A stretch of 52,049 nt of DNA from positions 1 to 52,049 of the forward strand of contig CALUSG010000025.1 in the NCBI GenBank assembly GCA_944323365.1. The letters are read 5' to 3'. The translations under genes were made by a program, and so were the position numbers. Source of the DNA: Candidatus Gastranaerophilales bacterium. GTDB taxonomy: Bacteria; Cyanobacteriota; Vampirovibrionia; Gastranaerophilales; Gastranaerophilaceae. Within the stretch, counting starts at the first letter, position 1, and each line of letters starts with the position of its first letter. The notes under the pieces are model-generated. The model was not told the DNA's origin and made no database searches. It worked only from the letters and a program-made list of their open reading frames with translations. This document shows, piece by piece, positions 35,354 through 43,120 of the stretch.

Positions 35354-37240
35354 TTACCTCTCACCTGATGGGTTATCAGATTTTATTTCAGAGTTTTCAG
35401 GGCCTTCGCAAACGTAGATTTCTTCTATGTTGTAAATTACCCCGCCGAGTGAAGTCGGAAATATATTTTTGAATTTGTCACGTATTGCAACTATTATTGT
35501 TGGTGAATAAATGTAGATAAAAGGTTTTTCTTCATAGATGATTTTTTGGTATTCGTCGTAATATTTTTTTCTGTCTTCGAATTTTGTTGCTAATGCTCCA
35601 TTAATAAACAATTCATCAATGCGTTTTTCAAAATCATAGCGTGGAGAATTTTTGTCCTTTTCAAGCCTCATATTATAAACGTGTAAAGTGCCGTCTGACA
35701 TCATAACATTTTTTCCGCCGTTAGGTTCTAAAGGTGAGCCTGTAAAGCCCATAATTACCATGTCCCAATCCAGTGTGTTTACAAGTTTATTGACAAGTGA
35801 ATTGAATTCAATAGGTTTGAAATTTACTTTCATCCCCAAATCCTCCAAATCCTGCTTTATCATAACACCAATGGCTTCCCGCTCTGTATTGCCGGCATTT
35901 GTTAATAAATCAAATTCCACCCTGTTTTTATTTTTATCAAAAAGTCTTCCCTGTTTATCCCAGTAAAATCCTGATTCCTTTAACAATTCTTTTGACTTGT
36001 TTAAATCTCTTTCATAGGGTTTCAGGTCTTTGTTTAAAAAAATTGAATTGAGGCTTTCTGCTGTAAAAAGCGGTTCGCCAATGCCATTTGCAATGTTCAA
36101 GACAATATTTGTTCTGTCTACAGCATAATCAGCGGCTTTTCTGAAGTTAATATCATTGAACCAGCTTTGTTTTACCGGATTTACGTAATATTTTCCCTCA
36201 TTATTTTTCCTGTTGTTTAAATTCATTGCCAAATACATTGTTCCGGTATTCGGACCTAAATTATATATAACAAAATCAGAATGTGGCTCCATTGCTTTAT
36301 AACGTGCAACCTTTGAGCCCTGTAAATTGATAATATCCAGTTCTTTTGCTTCAAATTTTAAAACTTCATTGTTTAAATCACCTACTATTAAATAAACTAA
36401 TCTGTCCAAATAAGGTAATTTTTCATTATTTTTATTTATAAAATAATAATTAGGGTTACGTTCATATACTACCCGTTGAGCGGGTACGTATTCTTTAATT
36501 TTAAACGCTCCTGATACAACAAAATCTTCGGGTTTTGTATTTGTGGAAAGAAAGGTATCAAAATATTTGGCTCCTTTTTTCGCTGCAGGGCCAAAAATAT
36601 GTTTTGGGGCTATTGGAGAAGAAAGCATTCTTATGAACGGGGCAAAAGGTTCGGGTGTTATAAATTTTACTGTATAATCATCAATTTTGTATACTTCAGG
36701 AAGCTTTCCGTCTATTATAATTGAATCTCTTGTTGAAGTATTGCCGAGCCCTGCTAATATTATGTCTTTCCAGGTAAACACTACATCATCGGCTGTTATA
36801 GGCTTTCCGTCTGACCATTTTATACCGTGTCTTAGTTTTATTGTGTATTCTTTGCCGTTATCTGATATTGTAAAAGATTTCGCCAGCTTTGGTATGGGCT
36901 GACCTGTTACGGGGTGTGTTGTTAAAAGTCCGTCGTACATGATTTCGGATAACGTTGAGGATATGTTATCTTTTGAATTAAAAGGGTTAAAGGTCTTTGG
37001 TCCTTCTCCTATTGTTGAGGACGTTAGTGTACCGCCAAATTTTCCGATAGGTGCTTGCGACTGGATATAATCAATGCCGTTTATTGTTATATTTTTATGG
37101 TCTTCAGGGTAAATAATTTCTTTTCGGGTTTCTGATAAAGGTTTATATGTGTCTTCCAATGGCTTATCCTGTCTTATGCAGGCTTTCAATAACCCTAAAA
37201 TTATTATTATTGCTAAGATAACATACATAACCCGTTTCAT
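35354..37240 (-). CDS. oppA: Peptide ABC transporter substrate-binding lipoprotein (SBP family 5)
   Basis: 628 residues. The N-terminal membrane segment (MKRVMYVILAIIIILGLLKAC) ends in a lipobox-like LKAC, with Cys21 the probable lipidation site. Family 5 solute-binding signatures: TFNPFNSKDNISSTLSEIMYDGLLT, KLAKSFTISDNGKEYTIKLRHGIKWSDGKPITADDVVFTW. It captures peptides or similar substrates in the periplasm. It is the first gene of the run ending in tsaB. An OppA-type protein this size is common. The upstream region holds a poor TATTCT box about 8 nt from the ATG. Confidence 0.92.
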   Translation of the reverse strand: MKRVMYVILAIIIILGLLKACIRQDKPLEDTYKPLSETRKEIIYPEDHKNITINGIDYIQSQAPIGKFGGTLTSSTIGEGPKTFNPFNSKDNISSTLSEIMYDGLLTTHPVTGQPIPKLAKSFTISDNGKEYTIKLRHGIKWSDGKPITADDVVFTWKDIILAGLGNTSTRDSIIIDGKLPEVYKIDDYTVKFITPEPFAPFIRMLSSPIAPKHIFGPAAKKGAKYFDTFLSTNTKPEDFVVSGAFKIKEYVPAQRVVYERNPNYYFINKNNEKLPYLDRLVYLIVGDLNNEVLKFEAKELDIINLQGSKVARYKAMEPHSDFVIYNLGPNTGTMYLAMNLNNRKNNEGKYYVNPVKQSWFNDINFRKAADYAVDRTNIVLNIANGIGEPLFTAESLNSIFLNKDLKPYERDLNKSKELLKESGFYWDKQGRLFDKNKNRVEFDLLTNAGNTEREAIGVMIKQDLEDLGMKVNFKPIEFNSLVNKLVNTLDWDMVIMGFTGSPLEPNGGKNVMMSDGTLHVYNMRLEKDKNSPRYDFEKRIDELFINGALATKFEDRKKYYDEYQKIIYEEKPFIYIYSPTIIVAIRDKFKNIFPTSLGGVIYNIEEIYVCEGPENSEIKSDNPSGER

Positions 37241-37298
37241 ACATTTTAGAATAACATAAACATGAGTTTTGTTTATAGCGGGTCGGGCAATTTAAATA

Positions 37299-37324
37299 TA
37301 AAAAAAGAGCGGTTTCCCGCTCTT
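37299..37324 (-). terminator. Intrinsic terminator of the His/Cys-rich gene
   Basis: Stem 37305-37312 with 37317-37324 (AAGAGCGG/CCGCTCTT), TTTC loop, followed by six T on the minus strand. It separates the 37323-37592 gene from oppA, so oppA has its own promoter. Confidence 0.9.
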
Positions 37325-37592
37325 AATCTCTGTCATATTTTTGATGTTTTTTAAATTCTTTTCCCGGCATTTTATGGAAATCAGCATGATGATCTCTGCA
37401 ATGACATTCGTGATGATACATCGGCATTCCATAAGTAGGACACGGCGGCATTGGAGGTGTATGTATTGCTCCGAATAAGCATAATGCAAAAAATACTCCG
37501 ATAAATGAACCGCAGGTGATTGTTAAAAATTTCTTAAAACCTTTTGAGATGCATACATATTCACATTGCTCTCTGTGTTGTTCTTCTGTCAT
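37323..37592 (-). CDS. Small membrane protein with His/Cys-rich tail
   Basis: 89 residues with an AAGGAG ribosome-binding site. The N-terminal ~20 residues contain two Cys and basic residues. One membrane helix follows (about 22-45: FLTITCGSFIGVFFALCLFGAI). The tail is crowded with metal-type ligands: MPPCP, MPMYHHECHCRDHHADFHKMPG, giving at least six His, three Cys and several Met within 30 residues. This suggests binding of a soft or transition metal at the membrane surface. No family recognised. It is a single-gene unit between the M16 peptidase and oppA. Confidence 0.75.
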   Translation of the reverse strand: MTEEQHREQCEYVCISKGFKKFLTITCGSFIGVFFALCLFGAIHTPPMPPCPTYGMPMYHHECHCRDHHADFHKMPGKEFKKHQKYDRD

Positions 37593-37703
37593 AAATTTTT
37601 CTCCTTTTTGTTTAATAAACTAACCTTTTTTTATTTAACTTTTTATATTATTATAACGATTTTTGAAAAAAAAAGTTCATTTATTTAGTTGAAAAATTTA
37701 TTA

Positions 37704-40271
37704 TTAATTAGTTACTACAGACAGCGTGTAGTTATTGTTAAAATATTTGTTAGCGACTTCTATAATATCGTTTGCGGTAATACTGTTAATCAGATTTATG
37801 TAATCAAAGTCGTAGCCTCTGTTTGAAGTTTCAAACCAGCCGATGGTAGAGGCTTTTTCAAGATTTGTTTCCTGAGATATTACAAATTGTCCTAAAAGTT
37901 TGTCTTTTGCTTCTTGAAGCTCCTTTGTGCCTACAAATTCTGTTTTTAATTTATTTATTTCTTCAAAAAGTTTTGTTTTTACACGTTCTAAGTTTTTGGG
38001 GTTTGTGCCTATATAAAGTGCAAGATTGCCTCTTTTCATACTCGGACTGTAGTTTGTGCCTAATTGATATGCCAAACCTTCTTGTTCTCTTAGATTTTTA
38101 AATAATCTTGAGCTCATACCGACTCCGAGCATTGTATCTATTATCTGCAGTGCGGCATAGTCTTTAGGGTTTTGTATGCCGGCTGTTTGCCAGCCTAAAA
38201 ATATCCAGGCTGTTTGGGTATTCGGGTCTTTTATATTGGATATTTTTGGCACGGTTGCGGTTGGAATTGTGTAATTCGCATAGTTAAAAGGTTCTTTCGC
38301 CTGTTCTTTAAACATTTTTGTGAAAAGTGGAATTATCTCATTTTTTTGTACATTTCCGTTTACCGAAATTACTATATTTTGAGGGTTAAAGATTGTATTG
38401 TAGTATTCTGTTATATCCGTACGTTTAATTTGCGGGTATGTTTTTTCTAAAATTTTTGTTGAATTAGAATATACACTGTCTTTATAAATAAGGGTATTAT
38501 ATTCTTCTATTGCTTTTTGCAGCGGCAGGTCACGATTTTTTTTGATAGAGTTTAGTTTTTCGTTTATTGTTTTATTAATTTCATAATCATCAAAAACAGC
38601 GTTGTTTACTATATCGTCCAGTAGCGTTAATGTTTTATCCAGCTCGGGTTTTGTTGTGAGAATGTTTATTGAAAATGCATCGGCTTTTGATACAGGTGAA
38701 ATTTTTATCCCGTTATCTTCCATTATTTTAGATATTTCGGAAAAAGAATGGTTTTTAGTGCCTTTAAGCATTAAAGACGCCGTAAGTTTGCCTGTTCCGG
38801 GAATGCTTTCTATAAATTCTCCGCCTTTTGCAAAGATATTTATTGCAACTATGTCATTGGTTTTATTAGGGGTTAACAAAAGAGTTGCACCGTTTGAAAG
38901 TTTATATTTTTGGGTTTGGGGTGTTTGGCTTATCAGTGCTGCTTCTAATGGTTTTTTGTGTGATATTTTTACTTCTTTAGCTGTTTTAGCTGTTTCGGGA
39001 AGCAGAATTGATACGGCACTGTTATTTATATTTAAATATTTATTTGCAACCCGTTTCACGTCTTGAGGAGTTACTTTTTTTATGTTCGTTAAATAGTTTT
39101 CATAAAATTTAATATCGCCGGCAATTGTCATTGTATAGCCTATTTCTTGTGCTATATTTGAAATTGATTCCCTTGCATAATAGGTGTCTTTTTCTATTAA
39201 ATTTTGTGCAAGACGAACCTGCTCAAGGGTTACGCCGTTGAGCTGAATGGCTTGAAGTTCATCAAATATCGTTTTTTCAAGTTTTTGACTGTTATCAGGG
39301 GTAAAATTCGCTGATATATAAAATATTCCGTCATCTCTCATTGATGAGTTTGAGGCAGAAATGTTAAATGCCAGCTGTTTTTTATCTTTTATGTTTTGAT
39401 ATAAAATACTTGAGCGTCCTTCACCTAAAATTGCCGCCAAAACATCCAGTGCGTATGAATCTTTATCGGTTATTTTTACTGTTCTGAATCCTATGAACAT
39501 GTATCCCGAATCGGTTTTTGTATATTCTGTTTTCCTTAACTGTTTTGTTAGTTGTTTTTCTTGATAATATTTGTTCTGCGGAATTTTTTTGTATTCACTG
39601 TTAAAATATTTCTTTGCTGCATTTAATGCCGTTTGCGTATCTATGTCACCAGCTATTATTGTTATCATATTGGACGGGGCATAGTATTTATTAAAATAGT
39701 TAAGTATTTCTTCCCGGCTTATGTTTTCTATAATATTGCTTTCTCCTATAACCTTTCTTTTATAAGGGTGATTGGTATATAGCATGCTTATTAAATTGTT
39801 ATAAACCTTTGTGGTCGGCGAATTTATATCCTTTGAAATTTCTTCAAGTACAACTTTTCTTTCCTTTTCCATTTCTTTGCTCGGGATTAATGGATTTTGA
39901 AGCATGTCTGCGTGCATATCCAACGCTAAATCAAAGTACTTTGACGGTATTGTTATATAATAATGCGTAAAATCTTTACTCGTCGCTGCATTGTTTATTG
40001 CCCCTTTTGATTCTAATATTTTGTCAAATTCTCCCGGAGCATGGTTTGTTGTACCTTTGAAAAATAAATGCTCCAAAAAATGCGATACCCCGTTGTTTTT
40101 CTCATCTTCGTTGATTGAACCTGTTTTTACCCAGGTATCTATCGTTACTATTGGGTTCGTGTGAACTTCTTTTATTATTAACGTCTGTCCGTTATCCAGC
40201 TTGTATATATCCTGTGCAAATACATTTATACCTATTAAAAATACACTTAGCAGTATTACTATTTTTTTCAT
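37704..40271 (-). CDS. Two-domain M16 family zinc peptidase, exported
   Basis: 855 residues. Signal peptide MKKIVILLSVFLIGINVFA, then an active M16 unit with the inverted zinc motif HFLEH (H64, E67, H68) and the downstream glutamate in KVVLEEISKD. The second half (about 440-855) is the inactive partner domain: GTGKLTASLMLKGT stands where HxxEH would be, and the ESIPGTG and LGVGMSSRLFKNLREQEGLAY motifs are kept. Such proteins form a clam-shell that degrades peptides in the periplasm. GGGAG precedes the ATG. The oppABC genes nearby could import its products. Confidence 0.95.
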   Translation of the reverse strand: MKKIVILLSVFLIGINVFAQDIYKLDNGQTLIIKEVHTNPIVTIDTWVKTGSINEDEKNNGVSHFLEHLFFKGTTNHAPGEFDKILESKGAINNAATSKDFTHYYITIPSKYFDLALDMHADMLQNPLIPSKEMEKERKVVLEEISKDINSPTTKVYNNLISMLYTNHPYKRKVIGESNIIENISREEILNYFNKYYAPSNMITIIAGDIDTQTALNAAKKYFNSEYKKIPQNKYYQEKQLTKQLRKTEYTKTDSGYMFIGFRTVKITDKDSYALDVLAAILGEGRSSILYQNIKDKKQLAFNISASNSSMRDDGIFYISANFTPDNSQKLEKTIFDELQAIQLNGVTLEQVRLAQNLIEKDTYYARESISNIAQEIGYTMTIAGDIKFYENYLTNIKKVTPQDVKRVANKYLNINNSAVSILLPETAKTAKEVKISHKKPLEAALISQTPQTQKYKLSNGATLLLTPNKTNDIVAINIFAKGGEFIESIPGTGKLTASLMLKGTKNHSFSEISKIMEDNGIKISPVSKADAFSINILTTKPELDKTLTLLDDIVNNAVFDDYEINKTINEKLNSIKKNRDLPLQKAIEEYNTLIYKDSVYSNSTKILEKTYPQIKRTDITEYYNTIFNPQNIVISVNGNVQKNEIIPLFTKMFKEQAKEPFNYANYTIPTATVPKISNIKDPNTQTAWIFLGWQTAGIQNPKDYAALQIIDTMLGVGMSSRLFKNLREQEGLAYQLGTNYSPSMKRGNLALYIGTNPKNLERVKTKLFEEINKLKTEFVGTKELQEAKDKLLGQFVISQETNLEKASTIGWFETSNRGYDFDYINLINSITANDIIEVANKYFNNNYTLSVVTN

Positions 40272-40328
40272 ATTAGCTCCCTTTTCTCACATCCTACTAT
40301 AAATTCTTGTTTATGAAAAGTAGATAGT

Positions 40329-40607
40329 TTACTTAAAACGTCTTTTTATAATTTTATATAATGTAAACAGTATTGCTCCGCCTGCAGCTATTAAAACAGG
40401 TTTTGGAGTCTTTTTTCTGTCTATGGATTTGGCTTTCTGCTTTTGTTCAAAGATGTCTTGATTTATCTTGTTAAACTCCTTTGTAGCCTCATAATGCGAA
40501 AATAATACAGGCGTTATATGACTGTCCGGAACAGGTAATACTCCTGCTACGTACGGGCCATAATGCATAGGGGCATTCGCCGGATTACTTTTTACTACTA
40601 CTTCCAT
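40329..40607 (-). CDS. Small tail-anchored hypothetical protein
   Basis: 92 residues. The N-terminal half is Pro/Asn-rich (MEVVVKSNPANAPMHYGPYVAG); a charged helix follows (FNKINQDIFEQKQKAKSIDRKK) and one hydrophobic segment near the C-terminus (VLIAAGGAILFTLYKII) ends in basic RRFK, so it is likely inserted with N-terminus in the cytoplasm or periplasm undetermined. No domain recognised. It has a leaderless-type promoter upstream and no ribosome-binding site. Confidence 0.65.
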   Translation of the reverse strand: MEVVVKSNPANAPMHYGPYVAGVLPVPDSHITPVLFSHYEATKEFNKINQDIFEQKQKAKSIDRKKTPKPVLIAAGGAILFTLYKIIKRRFK

Positions 40608-40613
40608 ATTTCT

Positions 40614-40622
40614 ATTAAAACA
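40614..40622 (-). promoter_or_regulatory. Extended -10 promoter of the 40329-40607 gene, leaderless geometry
   Basis: On the minus strand TGT-TTTAAT, an extended -10 that ends 7 nt before the ATG at 40607. No good -35. Confidence 0.5.
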
Positions 40623-40674
40623 AAAACACTTTAAAAATTGCCTGTTAATTTATATTAATTTGTTAACTTTTGTA

Positions 40675-40703
40675 TTGACTTTATATTAAGAATGATTTAA
40701 AAT
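40675..40703 (+). promoter_or_regulatory. Promoter of the perR cassette with possible operator
   Basis: TTGACT (40675-40680), 17-nt spacer and TAAAAT (40698-40703). An AT-rich TTAA-N7-TTAA dyad at 40686-40700 lies in the spacer and -10, the place for a PerR/Fur-type operator, but it matches the Bacillus Per box only loosely. Confidence 0.65.
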
Positions 40704-40733
40704 GAGAATAGTTATCAAGTTCGAGGCAAAAAG

Positions 40734-41105
40734 ATGAATTATTCAAGACAAAGAGAAGTAGTACTAGATACATTAAAGCAAAATGTCATTCATCCGACAG
40801 CTGAAAAATTGTATTCAATAATACAAATAGAGTATCCGGAAGTAAGTAAGGCAACGTTATATCGTAACTTAAGCCAGCTGGCGGAAGCCGGAATAATAAA
40901 AAAGATAGACGGGTTGGAAAATTCTGCACATTTTGACCATAATACATGTTTGCATTATCATTTTATATGTGAGAAATGCGGAAAAGTTTTTGATATAAGC
41001 GAAGGTGTAGCACATGATGTTGTTCAAAAAGCAGAACAGGAAACAGGTTTTAAAATAAATAGTCATGAAATAGTGTTTCATGGATTGTGTAGAGATTGTA
41101 AGTAA
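40734..41105 (+). CDS. perR: PerR-like Fur-family peroxide regulator
   Basis: 123 residues. N-terminal winged helix ([20 protein letters not shown]) and C-terminal metal domain. All positions equivalent to the PerR regulatory metal site are present: H20, D68, H74, H76, D87; the structural zinc site is C79/C82 and C119/C122. D at the 87 position favours PerR over Fur. It should repress under reduced conditions and release DNA when its histidines are oxidised by peroxide. It heads a cassette of oxygen-defence genes and probably controls itself. Confidence 0.88.
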   Translation: MNYSRQREVVLDTLKQNVIHPTAEKLYSIIQIEYPEVSKATLYRNLSQLAEAGIIKKIDGLENSAHFDHNTCLHYHFICEKCGKVFDISEGVAHDVVQKAEQETGFKINSHEIVFHGLCRDCK

Positions 41106-41118
41106 AGGAGAAATGATT

Positions 41119-41256
41119 ATGGAAAAATATGTATGCACAGTATGCGGTTATGTATATGACCCTGCAGAAAATGATAACGTGGCATTTGAAGATTTGGCCG
41201 AAGATTGGGTATGTCCTCTTTGTGCTGTTGGTAAAGATATGTTTGAAAAGGAATAA
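41119..41256 (+). CDS. Rubredoxin
   Basis: 45 residues: [19 protein letters not shown], then [13 protein letters not shown]. Two Cys-x2-Cys pairs bind one iron, the standard rubredoxin site. The ATG at 41119 is chosen because AAAGGAG lies 8 nt upstream; an ATG at 41113 would be too close. It passes electrons to rubrerythrin and the flavodiiron protein encoded next. A few residues shorter than typical rubredoxins (52-54), with the GDPE loop reduced to AEND. Confidence 0.92.
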   Translation: MEKYVCTVCGYVYDPAENDNVAFEDLAEDWVCPLCAVGKDMFEKE

Positions 41257-41259
41257 GTT

Positions 41260-41799
41260 ATGGAATTAAAAGGGACAAAGACAGAAAAGAATTTAATGAC
41301 AGCCTTTGCAGGCGAATCAGAAGCAAGAAATAAATATACATATTATGCTTCACAAGCAAAAAAAGAAGGTTTTGTTCAAATAAGCCGAATTTTTGAAGAA
41401 ACTGCAAATAATGAAAAAGAACACGCTAAAATATGGTTTAAATATTTGCATGACGGAAGTGTTCCAAATACATTAAAAGCCCTGGAAGACGCAGCAAACG
41501 GTGAAAACTACGAGTGGACACAAATGTATGCTCAATTTGCTAAAGAGGCGAGGGAAGAAGGTTTTGAGCAACTGGCAATACTTTTTGAAATGGTTGCAAA
41601 AATTGAAAGGGAGCATGAAGAAAGATATAAAAAATTATTGGAAAATATTAAAGCAGACAAAGTTTTCCAAAAGCCTGCTCCTGTAATTTGGGAATGCGGA
41701 AACTGCGGACACGTTTTTGAGGGCGAAAATGCACCTGAACTTTGTCCTGTTTGTAAACACCCAAAAGCTTATTTCTTTGTTAAAGCTCAAAATTATTAG
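41260..41799 (+). CDS. Rubrerythrin
   Basis: 179 residues. N-terminal ferritin-like four-helix diiron domain ([44 protein letters not shown]) and C-terminal rubredoxin-like domain ([23 protein letters not shown]). It reduces hydrogen peroxide to water using electrons from rubredoxin. It starts 3 nt after the rubredoxin gene. Length and order are the classic Desulfovibrio type. Confidence 0.95.
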   Translation: MELKGTKTEKNLMTAFAGESEARNKYTYYASQAKKEGFVQISRIFEETANNEKEHAKIWFKYLHDGSVPNTLKALEDAANGENYEWTQMYAQFAKEAREEGFEQLAILFEMVAKIEREHEERYKKLLENIKADKVFQKPAPVIWECGNCGHVFEGENAPELCPVCKHPKAYFFVKAQNY

Positions 41800-41849
41800 A
41801 TTTTTGGACGATGAAAAGATTTTTTTAAGATTTACAATGAGGAACAGCT

Positions 41850-43022
41850 ATGAAATTTAAAGAAATAAAAAATAACGTATACTATTGCGGTTTAAATGAC
41901 TGCGAACGCAAAATATTTGACGAGCTTATTCCTTTGGAACAAGGCACGAGCTATAACTCTTATTTAGTTAAAGGGTCTTTGAAAACGGCTTTGATAGATA
42001 CTATGTATCTGCCAAAATCAGATGAGTATATAAAAAATTTAGACGAAAATAATATAGCAAAAGTAGATTATATTATCGCTAACCACGGTGAGCAAGATCA
42101 TACCGGAGCATTGCCAAAGCTATTGAAAAAATACCCTGAGGCCGTTGTTGTTACAAATCAGTTTTGTAAAAATAACATTATGGAAATGCTTTTGATACCT
42201 GAAGATAGAATACAGGTTATAAAAAACAATGATGAGCTTTCACTGGGCGATAAAACATTAAAATTCTATATGGCTCCTGGGGTTCACTGGCCTGATACTA
42301 TGTTTACGCATATTGTTGAAGATAATTTATTGTGCAGCTGTGACTTTTTAGGAGCTCATTATACCTTTGACGATATATTTGCAAATGACTCAAAAGAACT
42401 TGAACATTGTGCAAAACGTTATTATGCGGAAATTATGATGCCGTTTAGAAAAATGTGCCAAAAATATACAAAACAAGTTCAAGAAATTAATCCTGAAATG
42501 ATTTTACCGAGCCACGGACCTATTTATAAAAATCCGAAATTTATACTGGATTTATACGCAGACTGGTCAGGTGATGAATCTAAAAATCTTGTTGTTCTGC
42601 CTTATGTGTCTATGTATGGCAGTGTAGAAGAAATGATAGATTATTTGGCTGATAAACTTAATAAAGCAGGCATTCAAACTATTAAACACGATATAGTGTC
42701 TGATGATTTAGGTGATTTGGCAATGGCGATTGTAGATGCTAAAACTCTTGTTTTGGGAGCGTCAATGGTGTTGGCTTCACCTCATCCTGCAGCTGCTAAT
42801 GCTGCTTACCTCGTTAATCTTTTAAATCCTAAGCTTAAATATGCAACTATTATAGGTTCTTATGGCTGGGGCGGAGATTTGACGGGTAAATTAACCAATA
42901 TGCTCTCCAATCTCAAGGTCGAATTAATTGAACCTGTTTTGATTAAAGGTAAAGCTAAAGCAGATACTTTCCAAAAACTTGACGCTATGGCTGATACTAT
43001 TATTCAAAAACATAATCAGTAA
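41850..43022 (+). CDS. Flavodiiron protein (A-type flavoprotein)
   Basis: 390 residues. N-terminal metallo-beta-lactamase-like diiron domain with H79-x-E81-x-D83-H84 (ANHGEQDHTGALP), and further ligands in GAHYTFDD and PSHGPIY. C-terminal flavodoxin domain (from about 255: LPYVSMYGSVEEM; IGSYGWGGDLTG). It reduces oxygen to water (or NO to N2O) with electrons from rubredoxin, protecting an anaerobe. GAGG precedes the ATG. It is 50 nt downstream of rubrerythrin and ends the cassette. Confidence 0.95.
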   Translation: MKFKEIKNNVYYCGLNDCERKIFDELIPLEQGTSYNSYLVKGSLKTALIDTMYLPKSDEYIKNLDENNIAKVDYIIANHGEQDHTGALPKLLKKYPEAVVVTNQFCKNNIMEMLLIPEDRIQVIKNNDELSLGDKTLKFYMAPGVHWPDTMFTHIVEDNLLCSCDFLGAHYTFDDIFANDSKELEHCAKRYYAEIMMPFRKMCQKYTKQVQEINPEMILPSHGPIYKNPKFILDLYADWSGDESKNLVVLPYVSMYGSVEEMIDYLADKLNKAGIQTIKHDIVSDDLGDLAMAIVDAKTLVLGASMVLASPHPAAANAAYLVNLLNPKLKYATIIGSYGWGGDLTGKLTNMLSNLKVELIEPVLIKGKAKADTFQKLDAMADTIIQKHNQ

Positions 43023-43055
43023 AAAAATTCAGTGGTTTTATCCACTGAATTTTTT
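43022..43055 (+). terminator. Intrinsic terminator of the perR cassette
   Basis: 14-bp stem (43022-43035 with 43042-43055), 6-nt loop, rich in T at its 3' side. One of the strongest hairpins in the window. Confidence 0.93.
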
Positions 43056-43062
43056 AGCACTA

Positions 43063-43091
43063 TTGAAAAAAATTTTTGCCTGTAATATTAT
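43063..43091 (+). promoter_or_regulatory. Promoter of typA
   Basis: TTGAAA (43063-43068), 17-nt spacer and TATTAT (43086-43091). Predicted start near 43098, giving a leader of about 23 nt. Confidence 0.7.
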
Positions 43092-43120
43092 AAAAATATA
43101 CATTTACTGGAATTACATAT

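Noticed and set aside
37292-37489. 65-residue minus-strand frame overlapping the His/Cys-rich gene
   Set aside because: It is in another frame, has no ribosome-binding site and runs through the terminator; the 89-residue frame has SD and terminator in place.
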